DNA of 5,555 nucleotides from the NCBI GenBank assembly GCA_036570145.1, contig DATCPJ010000019.1, positions 1 through 5,555 on the forward strand, in the 5' to 3' direction. The translations under genes and the position numbers were made by a program. The first letter of the stretch is position 1; every line of letters starts with the position of its first letter. The notes under the pieces are model-generated. The model worked only from the letters and a program-made list of their open reading frames with translations, did not search any database and was not told where the DNA came from. The DNA is from UBA6019 sp036570145. GTDB taxonomy: Bacteria; Chloroflexota; Dormibacteria; Dormibacterales; Dormibacteraceae. Positions 1-4,947 of this stretch are shown piece after piece.

Positions 1-153
1 CGGCAGCAGCGGTGGCAGCCAGCCCGGCCGCGGGCGCGGCGAGACGGCCACGGCCGACGGGGGCACCGGCACGCCGCCGTCCAGCACCTTCAGCTCGACG
101 GCCGCCGGCTGCAGGTCGGCGAAGTCGAAACGGAACCTGATCGCCTCACTCAC
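1..153 (-). CDS. Partial hypothetical protein, N-terminal 51 codons
   Basis: An open frame reads leftward from a GTG at 153-151 (GTG AGT GAG GCG) and leaves the window at base 1 without a stop. Third codon positions are overwhelmingly G or C, as in the other real genes here, which supports coding. The peptide begins VSEAIRFRFDFADLQPAAVE, then has a short LKVLDGGVPVPPS stretch and a proline/arginine-rich segment (PRPRPGWLPP). The start is a guess: no clear Shine-Dalgarno sequence precedes the GTG. I see no catalytic motif, signal peptide or membrane segment in this fragment and do not recognise the family. It is divergent from the transporter at 229, with about 75 bp between the starts, so the two may share a control region. 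Confidence 0.5.
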   Translation of the reverse strand, partial: MSEAIRFRFDFADLQPAAVELKVLDGGVPVPPSAVAVSPRPRPGWLPPLLP

Positions 154-195
154 GGCGCGAGGCTAGTCCGCCAGGCGCCGGCTGCCAATCAACCC

Positions 196-228
196 GGTTA
201 AGGCGTCGGCAACGGCCGGCAGGTTAAG
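196..228. promoter_or_regulatory. Direct repeat GGTTAAG before the transporter gene
   Basis: GGTTAAG occurs at 196-202 and again at 222-228, with 26 bp from start to start, in the short divergent gap between the genes starting at 153 and 229. The first copy also sits in a small dyad (AACC-C-GGTT, 191-199). The second copy directly abuts the proposed TTG start codon. This could be an operator pair, or an A/T-richer patch retained for transcription initiation. No convincing -35/-10 pair was found in the gap. The repeat is seen; its function is a guess. Confidence 0.25.
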
Positions 229-1437
229 TTGGGGTTGGTGGAGGAGCTCGAGGAACCGGCCCCGGCCGGCCGAAACCCGGCCCGAGTCCTTTTCGCCGCG
301 CTGCCCCTCCAGTTCGCCTTCGGCCTCGTCTACTCCTGGGGCGCGCTGGCGCCTTTCGTCCAGCGCGACCTGCACTGGCCGGCCCTGCTCATAAGCGCAG
401 TCTGGAGCGCCACGCCGATCGGCTATGGGACCGGGATCGTGATCGGTGGGCGCCTCGCCGACAGGGTGCCGCCGCGGCGGCTCTGCTGGGCGGGCCTGGG
501 CCTGCTCGCGGTTGGCGGAGGCATCGCGTTGGCGTTTCCCAGCGGACCGGCCTTCGTGCTCCTCTACTCGATGCTCGGCCTCGGCTTCGGAGGCGGGTTG
601 GCTCTGGCCGGCAGCGTCGCCGCCGGTCGGCACGCGATGCCGGATCGCGTTGGCACGGTGAGTGGGCTGGTCACCGGCGCTTACGCCATCGCGGCGCCGA
701 TCCAGGTGCCCATCGTCAGCGTCCTCGCCGGTTCGATCGGCTGGCTGCCAACCCTGCGTTGGATGGCCGCCGCGATGCTCCTCCTCGCCGCACTGACGCT
801 GACCGCGATGCCGTCGATCCCCCGGCCGCGGCAGCCTGAGGAGGACGGCCGGGTGCGCCCCGCGCCGCTTGCCGTGCTCATCCGGCCACGCCTCTACACA
901 GCGATCCTGCTCGAGCTGACCGCGACGCCGCTCGGCGCCCACGCCTTCGTCAGCTCCGCCGGATATGCCCGCTCATTGCAGCTCGCGGCCGTCGTGGCCA
1001 CCGCGGCGATCACGGCGGTGGCGGTGGGCAATGCGCTGGGCCGGGTCGCCGGCGGCGCGGCATCCGACCGAATCGGTGTCGACCGCGTGATGCTTGGCGT
1101 GCTGCTGCTCGACCTTGCAGCGGCGCTGCTCCTCTTCCTCCATCCGGGCGCCGGTGGCGTGGTCCTCGCCTGCCTGCTCGCGGGGATCGGCTTCGGTGCC
1201 CCCGCCGGCGTCATCGGCCGCCTCGCCGAGGATGCGGCGCCCGACGCGCCCAACTCGGCCCTCGGCCTCATCTTCACCGGCTTCGCAGCGGGCGCCAGCT
1301 CGGGCTCCCTGCTCGGGGCCGCCGTCGGTGGCGCCGCCGCCTGGCTCGTCGTCGGCGTGGCGGCGGTGGCCGGTCTCGTCGTCGTCTTCATCCGGCTCCG
1401 GCTCGACCACCGCGTCCCGCCAACCCAGCTAAGTTGA
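229..1437 (+). CDS. MFS transporter, OFA (oxalate/formate antiporter)-like
   Basis: This 402-residue integral membrane protein of the major facilitator superfamily probably exchanges or takes up a small organic anion; the substrate cannot be read from sequence. Hydrophobic segments alternate with short polar loops, consistent with about 12 membrane helices. The first helix carries FGLVYSWGALAPF (about 31-43), which resembles the helix 1 motif of the OFA subfamily. The loop after helix 2 has the MFS motif A variant GGRLADRVPPRR (73-84), and its second-half counterpart is GRVAGGAASDRIGVDR (271-286). A polar, proline- and charge-rich linker (about 196-215) marks the central cytoplasmic loop between the two halves. 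The start is uncertain: TTG 229 (GGCAGG lies 6 bp upstream), TTG 235 and GTG 238 are all possible and differ only in the polar N-tail. The next gene follows 8 bp after the stop, suggesting co-transcription. Confidence 0.88.
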   Translation: MGLVEELEEPAPAGRNPARVLFAALPLQFAFGLVYSWGALAPFVQRDLHWPALLISAVWSATPIGYGTGIVIGGRLADRVPPRRLCWAGLGLLAVGGGIALAFPSGPAFVLLYSMLGLGFGGGLALAGSVAAGRHAMPDRVGTVSGLVTGAYAIAAPIQVPIVSVLAGSIGWLPTLRWMAAAMLLLAALTLTAMPSIPRPRQPEEDGRVRPAPLAVLIRPRLYTAILLELTATPLGAHAFVSSAGYARSLQLAAVVATAAITAVAVGNALGRVAGGAASDRIGVDRVMLGVLLLDLAAALLLFLHPGAGGVVLACLLAGIGFGAPAGVIGRLAEDAAPDAPNSALGLIFTGFAAGASSGSLLGAAVGGAAAWLVVGVAAVAGLVVVFIRLRLDHRVPPTQLS

Positions 1438-1445
1438 TTCGGCGC

Positions 1446-1760
1446 ATGCAACTGAAGTGCTCGAACGGCTGCGGGGGCGCGCTCTTCCGGGCGCTGTTCG
1501 CGGAGGTCGACATCGACTCCGACGGTGAGTACCAGGATCACCGGGTCGTCCAGCCGAGCTACATCTGCCTCAACTGCGGGAGCCCGGCCCTCGACCTGGG
1601 CGAGGTTCCGGCAGCGCTGCGGGCCGACCAGGAGGAGGACGAGCCGCCTCCGGCGCTGGAGATCCTCTGCCCCGTCTGCGAGTCGCTGGTGGTCGTGGGC
1701 GGCGACCACGAGTGTCCGAACTGCGGCGCCTTCCTCGAAGAGATCGAGATCGGGAGCTGA
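1446..1760 (+). CDS. Small protein with four CxxC-type zinc knuckles (double zinc ribbon)
   Basis: This 104-residue cytoplasmic protein has eight cysteines in four pairs: C5/C9 (CSNGC), C41/C44 (CLNC), C75/C78 (CPVC) and C90/C93 (CPNC). The spacing suggests two zinc sites, one formed by pairs 1 and 2 and one by pairs 3 and 4. The linker (about 46-72) is acidic (DQEEDEPPP) and the C-terminus is also acidic (FLEEIEIGS). ATG 1446 is preferred because it starts directly at MQLKCSNGC. A TTG at 1434, overlapping the transporter stop, would add four residues. Codon use is strongly GC3-biased, so the gene looks real. I do not recognise a characterised family. Zinc ribbons of this sort bind nucleic acid or protein partners, and no enzymatic motif is visible. 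It is probably co-transcribed with the transporter, but a functional link is not evident. Confidence 0.8.
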   Translation: MQLKCSNGCGGALFRALFAEVDIDSDGEYQDHRVVQPSYICLNCGSPALDLGEVPAALRADQEEDEPPPALEILCPVCESLVVVGGDHECPNCGAFLEEIEIGS

Positions 1761-1844
1761 GCGACCCCGCCCCCTAGACCCGGTCAGGCGTCGAGCTGGC
1801 AGGTTGGGAGAAGACATCATTGAAGGGGGGACGGGCGAGGCTTA

Positions 1845-1863
1845 GGCGTCGAAAAGCGACGTC
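1845..1863. repeat. Left flanking stem-loop of the repeat cluster
   Basis: The sequence GGCGTCGAAAAGCGACGTC folds with a CGTCG/CGACG stem (1847-1851 with 1857-1861) around AAAAG. A G-T and a G-C pair extend the stem outward. It matches the inverted complement of the right stem-loop at 1991-2008 at 15 of 18 positions. Confidence 0.45.
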
Positions 1864-1881
1864 TGACGGCCTCCCACGCGC

Positions 1882-1982
1882 CGATCCGCCGGCGAATCGC
1901 TGCTCTTGGGCTGTTCCAGCGTCGATCCGCCGGCGTATCGCTCGATCCTTCGCGTGCCAGACGTCGATCCGCCAGCGTATCG
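1882..1982. repeat. Three palindromic 18-bp repeats, period 41-42 bp
   Basis: Copies lie at 1882-1899 (CGATCCGCCGGCGAATCG), 1923-1940 (CGATCCGCCGGCGTATCG) and 1965-1982 (CGATCCGCCAGCGTATCG). The first two differ at one base, as do the last two. In copy 2 every position pairs symmetrically except one mismatched pair (C/T), with the dyad centre inside CCGG. Copies 2 and 3 also share upstream bases (CCAGCGT and CCAGACGT). The intervening 23-24 bp sequences are unrelated. The unit is too short for a CRISPR repeat and has no cas gene nearby. Near-perfect dyads at a period of about four helical turns suggest protein-binding sites on one face of the DNA, or a REP-like element; neither is proven. Confidence 0.75.
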
Positions 1983-1990
1983 AAGCCCAC

Positions 1991-2007
1991 GCGTCGCATT
2001 CCGACGC
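1991..2007. repeat. Right flanking stem-loop of the repeat cluster
   Basis: GCGTCG-CATTC-CGACGC forms a perfect 6-bp stem with a 5-nt loop. It is the counterpart of the stem-loop at 1845-1863. The nine-base piece GCGTCGCAT recurs at 2067-2075 without the second arm. Confidence 0.45.
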
Positions 2008-2118
2008 CAAGACGCGACGTCGCCGCCCCTTTCCCTGAGTTCACTCAAGGCGCGGCGCCACACAAAGCGTCGCATCACCGGAGGCAGCGGCGCGCCCAAC
2101 GGGTTCTCGGCTTGGCTA

Positions 2119-2145
2119 CTTCCCCGCTCGATGCATGTGGGGAAG
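2119..2145 (-). terminator. Hairpin downstream of the MshC-like gene
   Basis: CTTCCCC (2119-2125) and GGGGAAG (2139-2145) form a perfect 7-bp stem with a 13-nt loop, beginning about 10 bp after the ligase gene stop on the minus strand. No T-run follows, so it would be an atypical intrinsic terminator or a 3'-end protecting hairpin. Confidence 0.4.
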
Positions 2146-2154
2146 GAACTTCAC

Positions 2155-3330
2155 CTAGACCCGGTCGAGCGATGCCGTGCCGGCCAGGATCTCGAGCATC
2201 CGCCGGGCGGCACCAGTGTCTTTTTCTTTAACCGCCTCGCGAAGGACCCCGATCGCGGCCGGCGTGTCGAGGTCGTCGTCGAGGGCCGCAGCGAAGGCGC
2301 GCAGGAGCCGCTCGCCGGGCTTGGCGCCGGCGGGCAGCGCCGCAATGCGGTCGGCGAAGCGGCCCGCCGCTTCCAGGCCGGCCCAGCTGAAGCTCCAATC
2401 CCGGCGGTAGTGATGGGACGCCAGGTAAATGCGGAGCGCCGCCGGCGAGACGCGCTTCAGCGCCTGGCGGACGTTGACCAGGTTGCCGAGCGACTTCGAC
2501 ATCTTGGTCCCCTCGAAGCGGACCATCCCGGTGTGCAGCCAGGCGCGGGCGAATGGCGCGCAGCCGGTGAGCGACTCGCTTTGGGCCCTCTCCGACTCGT
2601 GGTGGCTGAAAATGAGGTCGCGGCCTCCGCCGTGGATATCGACCTGCTCGCCGAGATAGCGCATCGACATCGCCGAGCATTCGATGTGCCACCCGGGCCG
2701 GCCGGCCCCGTAGGCGGACGACCAGCTCGGCTCGCCCGGGGCGGAGGGCCGCCAGAGCGGGAAATCGAGCCAGTCGCGCTTGGCCCCGGGTCCCTTCACG
2801 CCGAGCAGTCCCTCGTCGCGGAGCTTCGCAAGCATTGACCTGCGGGACCTGCCCGAGAGCTCGCCGAAGCCTGGGTAGCGGGACGCGTCGAAGTACACGC
2901 TGCCGTCCGCGGCGGGGTAGGCGAACCCTTCGGCGGCCAGAGCCTCGGCCGCGGCGAGTATCCCGTGGACCTCCGTCGACACCCGGGGCATGAAGTCGGG
3001 CGGGCGCCAGCCAAGCTCGGCCATGTCGATCACCAGGCCAGCCACTTCCCGTTCCGCCAGGTCCTGCCAATCGACGCCGTCACGGCGCGCCCGCTCGAAG
3101 AGGGGATCGTCGACGTCGGTGACGTTCTGGACGTAGCGGACGACGACTCCCCGCGCCTCGAGCGCGCGCACGAGGATGTCGAAGGCGCAGAACGTGAAGG
3201 CGTGGCCGAGATGGCCCGACTCGTAGGGCGTCACCCCACAGACGTAGAGCTTCAGCTGCGGGCGACCCCGCTCATCCTTGGAGAGGGGGAGCGGGATGGA
3301 CCGCCGGGCCAGGGTGTCGTGGACGCGCAT
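2155..3330 (-). CDS. mshC: MshC-like cysteine ligase (CysRS-related, mycothiol-type)
   Basis: This 391-residue class I synthetase-fold enzyme would activate cysteine as its adenylate. MshC joins that cysteine to glucosaminyl-inositol, the penultimate step of mycothiol synthesis; true CysRS loads tRNA-Cys. Visible features: YVCG with a zinc-type Cys (C31), HLGH nucleotide-binding motif (40-43) in TPYESGHLGHA, YVQNVTDVDDPLFERA (about 66-81), GRPGWHIEC (C218), HHE (243-245), KMSKS (276-280), HYRRDW (307-312) and DDDLDTPAA (about 351-359). TPYxxxHLGHA, the DVDDPLFERA stretch, GRPGWH and HYRxDW favour MshC over CysS, and the length fits MshC rather than the longer CysRS with its anticodon-binding domain. 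However, DIHGGG and SERAQSE around the zinc site look more CysRS-like. ATG 3330 is chosen because MRVHDTLARRSIPL aligns with the usual CysRS N-terminus; TTG 3348 would add six residues. A CATAAT box lies about 36 bp upstream. Confidence 0.72.
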   Translation of the reverse strand: MRVHDTLARRSIPLPLSKDERGRPQLKLYVCGVTPYESGHLGHAFTFCAFDILVRALEARGVVVRYVQNVTDVDDPLFERARRDGVDWQDLAEREVAGLVIDMAELGWRPPDFMPRVSTEVHGILAAAEALAAEGFAYPAADGSVYFDASRYPGFGELSGRSRRSMLAKLRDEGLLGVKGPGAKRDWLDFPLWRPSAPGEPSWSSAYGAGRPGWHIECSAMSMRYLGEQVDIHGGGRDLIFSHHESERAQSESLTGCAPFARAWLHTGMVRFEGTKMSKSLGNLVNVRQALKRVSPAALRIYLASHHYRRDWSFSWAGLEAAGRFADRIAALPAGAKPGERLLRAFAAALDDDLDTPAAIGVLREAVKEKDTGAARRMLEILAGTASLDRV

Positions 3331-3365
3331 CGATTCAGCCAAGTGCAATCAAAGGACCCGGCGAA

Positions 3366-3371
3366 ATTATG
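3366..3371 (-). promoter_or_regulatory. Candidate -10 element for the MshC-like gene
   Basis: On the minus strand CATAAT (3371-3366, within GACATAATTTCG) is a rare A/T island in this GC-rich sequence, about 36 bp before ATG 3330, implying a leader of roughly 28 nt. No recognisable -35 box is found at 17 bp spacing. Placement between the upstream hairpin and the gene start fits a promoter. Confidence 0.3.
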
Positions 3372-3401
3372 TCCCTCGCGCGGTTCTGAGCCCCAGGGGT
3401 A

Positions 3402-3423
3402 GGCCGGCGCAGGCTGGCCGGCC
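3402..3423 (-). terminator. GC-rich hairpin after the sigma/Rieske operon
   Basis: GGCCGGC (3402-3408) and GCCGGCC (3417-3423) pair perfectly around an 8-nt loop. The hairpin lies about 32 bp past the last stop of the minus-strand operon and upstream of the next gene's candidate promoter. Between stop and hairpin is an A5-CGCCCCC-T5 stretch (3439-3455), which can form a weak stem. There is no U-tract after the strong hairpin, so termination is inferred from position and structure. Confidence 0.4.
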
Positions 3424-3454
3424 ACGGCCGACAAGCGGAAAAACGCCCCCTTTT

Positions 3455-3694
3455 TCAGGACGCTTGGCCGGAGTCGTCCTCCTGGAGCGCGAAGATGTCG
3501 TCGAGGACCCGTTCCACCCGCCGTCCCTCCAGCCGGTGGTCAGGGATGAGCCCGGCACGGCCGAGCAGCTTGCGCAGCTTGAGGCCGAGCGACGCGTCGA
3601 CCCGCAGCTGGCCACGTTCGAGCGACTCCTCCAGCACGACCAGGCACTGATCCAGGATCTGGAGGCGCTGCCTTCGGTCCAGCATCTGCTTCAC
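3455..3694 (-). CDS. 79-aa hypothetical helical protein, third gene of the sigma/Rieske operon
   Basis: This short soluble protein has no signal peptide, membrane segment or metal motif, with one cysteine in the stretch LDQCLVVLEESLERG. It is rich in Leu, Arg, Glu and Asp in patterns typical of amphipathic helices (LQILDQCLVVLEESLE; GLKLRKLLGRAGL; RRVERVLDDIFALQEDD). GTG 3694 is preferred as start because it overlaps the Rieske gene stop (GTGA), the usual sign of translational coupling; ATG 3685 would remove three residues (VKQ). Codon use is strongly GC3-biased, supporting a real gene despite its size. I do not recognise the family. Tight coupling to an ECF sigma factor and its candidate anti-sigma suggests a cytoplasmic accessory of that circuit (third regulator or chaperone), but nothing in the sequence shows this. 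Confidence 0.65.
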   Translation of the reverse strand: MKQMLDRRQRLQILDQCLVVLEESLERGQLRVDASLGLKLRKLLGRAGLIPDHRLEGRRVERVLDDIFALQEDDSGQAS

Positions 3695-4341
3695 AGGCTG
3701 AAGATGGAAACCCGGCCGTCCTCGACCTTGACCTGGAACTGGGGCAGGGCAGGCACCTCGTAGTTCGGATTGGCTGAACGGCCTTCGGGTGTGAAGTTCA
3801 CGTTGTGGCACGGGCAGTTGAGGGAGGAGTTCGCCGCCTGCCAGTTGAGAGCGCACGGCCAGTGGGTGCAGACCGCGGAGACGCCGGTCACCTGGTCACC
3901 CTTTCGGAACAGATAGGCCACCTGGTCGCCGGCGACGACCTGCGTCGGTGCCGTCTCGCTGAGCTGGGAGAGCAGGGCCACCACGATCCAGCGGCCGCCC
4001 GCCGGCGCCATCACGCCGCCCGCGACGCCGGGCCTCGCAGGTGCCTGGGGAAGCCGGCTCAGCGCCGCCGCGCCGACAGCACCGGCCGCCAGGCCGGCGA
4101 CCGCGCCGAGCGCCGTCCGACGAGTGAGGAGCCTGGGAGACTGGCCGGCGCGAAGGGCGTCGGCAAGCCTTCGCCGGAACGCCGGGCTCATCCGCGGATA
4201 GCCCTCCCGCGCGGCGGCGAGCTCGGCCGCGGCCATGATCGCGTCGCGCTCGGCCGCGTCGCCGACGCGCGCCTTCAGCCGCCTGCCGCCGAGTAGCCCG
4301 TCGACCAACCGATCAATCCGCCCTTCGAGATCTTCAAACAT
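3691..4341 (-). CDS. Membrane-anchored Rieske [2Fe-2S] protein, candidate redox-sensing anti-sigma factor
   Basis: The C-terminal half (about 115-216) of this 216-residue protein is a Rieske domain: C158-T-H160, 15 residues, then C176-P-C178-H179. C158, H160, C176 and H179 would hold the cluster. C163 and C178 match the disulfide pair of high-potential bc1/b6f-type Rieske proteins. Residues 73-96 (TRRTALGAVAGLAAGAVGAA) form a twin-arginine motif plus one hydrophobic segment, consistent with Tat-dependent export and an uncleaved anchor. The 70 residues before it are polar, cysteine-free and helical (SPAFRRRLADALRAG), much longer than a bc1 Rieske tail. They recall cytoplasmic tails of proteins encoded next to actinobacterial ECF sigma factors. 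The start ATG overlaps the sigma gene by 8 bp, with AAAGGTG upstream. No cytochrome b or c gene is nearby. The Rieske assignment is firm; the anti-sigma role is inferred from layout. A stand-alone electron-transfer protein remains possible. Confidence 0.88.
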   Translation of the reverse strand: MFEDLEGRIDRLVDGLLGGRRLKARVGDAAERDAIMAAAELAAAREGYPRMSPAFRRRLADALRAGQSPRLLTRRTALGAVAGLAAGAVGAAALSRLPQAPARPGVAGGVMAPAGGRWIVVALLSQLSETAPTQVVAGDQVAYLFRKGDQVTGVSAVCTHWPCALNWQAANSSLNCPCHNVNFTPEGRSANPNYEVPALPQFQVKVEDGRVSIFSL

Positions 4342-4861
4342 CGATTCGCACCTTTGCGGCAGCCCGGAGCGCGCGGAGCTGCATGACCTTCACGCTCCCT
4401 GGCGTCGCCTTGAGCTCGGCTGCCACCTCCTTGATCGAGTACCCGCGCAGGAAACGCAGCTCGAGGACGCGGCGGTAGTTGTCAGGTAAACGAGCCAGGA
4501 TCCGGGTCGCCCGGTCGGCCGCATCCTCGGAGTGGGTGGGCGGTGGGGCTGCGCTGACGAGCTCCTCCCGGAGCTCCTCCTGGGCGATCCCGAACTTGGC
4601 CGCCCAGAAGCCACCGAGCGCGGACCGGGCGGTGGCGAACAGGTAGGCACGGATCGCTGCCGTGCCGGCGCCCGCCCGAAGTCGCGGAAACGCCTTCAAC
4701 GCGACCTGCTGGGTGAGGTCCTCCGCATCCGGGCGATTGCCGACGCGGCTGAAGATGAACGCGTAGACCATCTCCAGCTCTTCGAGTGCCACCTCGACCG
4801 GGTCGCTGTCTGCGGCCGGAAACTCGACGATGTCGGCTCGTTCGCCACCCTCGTCGCGCAT
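4334..4861 (-). CDS. ECF-type RNA polymerase sigma factor
   Basis: This 175-residue protein has the two-domain architecture of an extracytoplasmic-function sigma factor. Region 2 spans about 30-88 (VYAFIFSRVGNRPDAEDLTQQVALKAFPRL, then IRAYLFATARSAL), with the typical D-AEDLTQQV helix that contacts core polymerase. A variable acidic linker (about 95-117) follows. Region 4 spans about 119-170 (ILARLPDNYRRVLELRFL, GYSIKEVAAEL, TPGSVKVMQLRALRA) with a helix-turn-helix at roughly 141-165 for -35 recognition. There is no C-terminal SnoaL-like extension. ATG 4861 lies in TGATG, overlapping the stop of a possible leader ORF; the ribosome site is weak (GGTGG), which fits coupling. The stop lies inside the next gene, the Rieske protein. 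Co-transcription with a membrane protein is the standard arrangement for ECF sigma factors and their anti-sigma factors. The target regulon is unknown. Confidence 0.9.
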   Translation of the reverse strand: MRDEGGERADIVEFPAADSDPVEVALEELEMVYAFIFSRVGNRPDAEDLTQQVALKAFPRLRAGAGTAAIRAYLFATARSALGGFWAAKFGIAQEELREELVSAAPPPTHSEDAADRATRILARLPDNYRRVLELRFLRGYSIKEVAAELKATPGSVKVMQLRALRAAAKVRIDV

Positions 4862-4920
4862 CAGCGCGGGCCACCGCTGGCCGAGAGCGCGGTGCGGGCG
4901 AGCAGGTGGGCTTTGTTCAT
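4861..4920 (-). CDS. Possible 19-aa leader peptide coupled to the sigma gene
   Basis: ATG at 4920 opens a 19-codon frame (MNKAHLLARTALSASGGPR) whose TGA shares its A with the sigma factor ATG (TGATG). Nearly all third positions are G or C, as in real genes here. The peptide is basic and matches nothing I recognise. No Shine-Dalgarno sequence precedes it, so it may be leaderless or not translated. It could feed ribosomes into the weakly initiated sigma gene. Confidence 0.3.
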   Translation of the reverse strand: MNKAHLLARTALSASGGPR

Positions 4921-4947
4921 GTGCTGCGGCCCGCGTGAGGAACGCGC

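Larger units (their letters stand above)
1761..2154. other. 394-bp non-coding convergent gap with structured repeats
   Basis: This gap lies between the 3' ends of two convergent genes. Open frames crossing it on both strands encode only the repeat (peptides such as DPPAYRS or IRRRI recurring) and lack ribosome-binding sites, so I treat it as non-coding. It contains the palindromic repeat cluster, two flanking stem-loops, a perfect 10-bp palindrome GCGACGTCGC (2014-2023), a small dyad TGAGT-TC-ACTCA (2036-2047) and a hairpin next to the ligase gene stop. GCGACGTC also occurs at 1856-1863. The density of dyads suggests a BIME/REP-like element or a structured RNA rather than spacer DNA. Confidence 0.6.
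1773..2166. repeat. 13-bp direct repeat bracketing the gap
   Basis: The sequence CCTAGACCCGGTC occurs at 1773-1785 and again, identical, at 2154-2166. The copies are 381 bp apart and bracket all the palindromic repeats. The second copy contains the stop codon (TAG on the minus strand) and the codons for the last residues (DRV) of the MshC-like gene. Translated on the minus strand, the first copy would also end in DRV and stop. This may be a duplication from insertion at the 3' end of the ligase gene, or a duplicated gene end. No transposase or integrase is present. Confidence 0.4.

Noticed and set aside
894..1820. Long minus-strand frame opposite the transporter and zinc protein genes
   Set aside because: Low-complexity Ala/Pro/Arg/Ser composition typical of antisense frames in GC-rich DNA; the plus-strand genes have real domains.
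1882..1982. CRISPR array
   Set aside because: Only three repeats of 18 bp with 23-24 bp between them, a palindromic unit shorter than CRISPR repeats, and no cas gene in the window.
1774..2010. Minus-strand 78-codon frame over the repeat cluster
   Set aside because: The product is mainly translated repeat units (IRRRID and variants), and all frames of the region stay open because of GC content. It ends in DRV through the 13-bp direct repeat, which is reported instead as a repeat.
1906..2838. Long plus-strand open frame (310 codons) across the gap and the ligase gene
   Set aside because: Its first part is the translated repeat (DPPAYRS twice) and the rest is antisense to the well-supported MshC-like gene; there is no ribosome site or known motif.
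3331..3348. Upstream TTG start for the MshC-like gene
   Set aside because: ATG 3330 gives an N-terminus (MRVHDTLARRSIPL) that fits the family, and no ribosome site supports TTG 3348.
3331..3454. tRNA or small RNA in the gap before the MshC-like gene
   Set aside because: The GC hairpin is a single stem and no cloverleaf arms or T-loop sequence are present; a terminator and promoter explain the gap better.
3695..3856. Longer version of the 79-aa gene starting at 3856
   Set aside because: The extra 54 codons would lie in a second frame inside the Rieske domain coding sequence; the GTGA overlap start at 3694 is sufficient.
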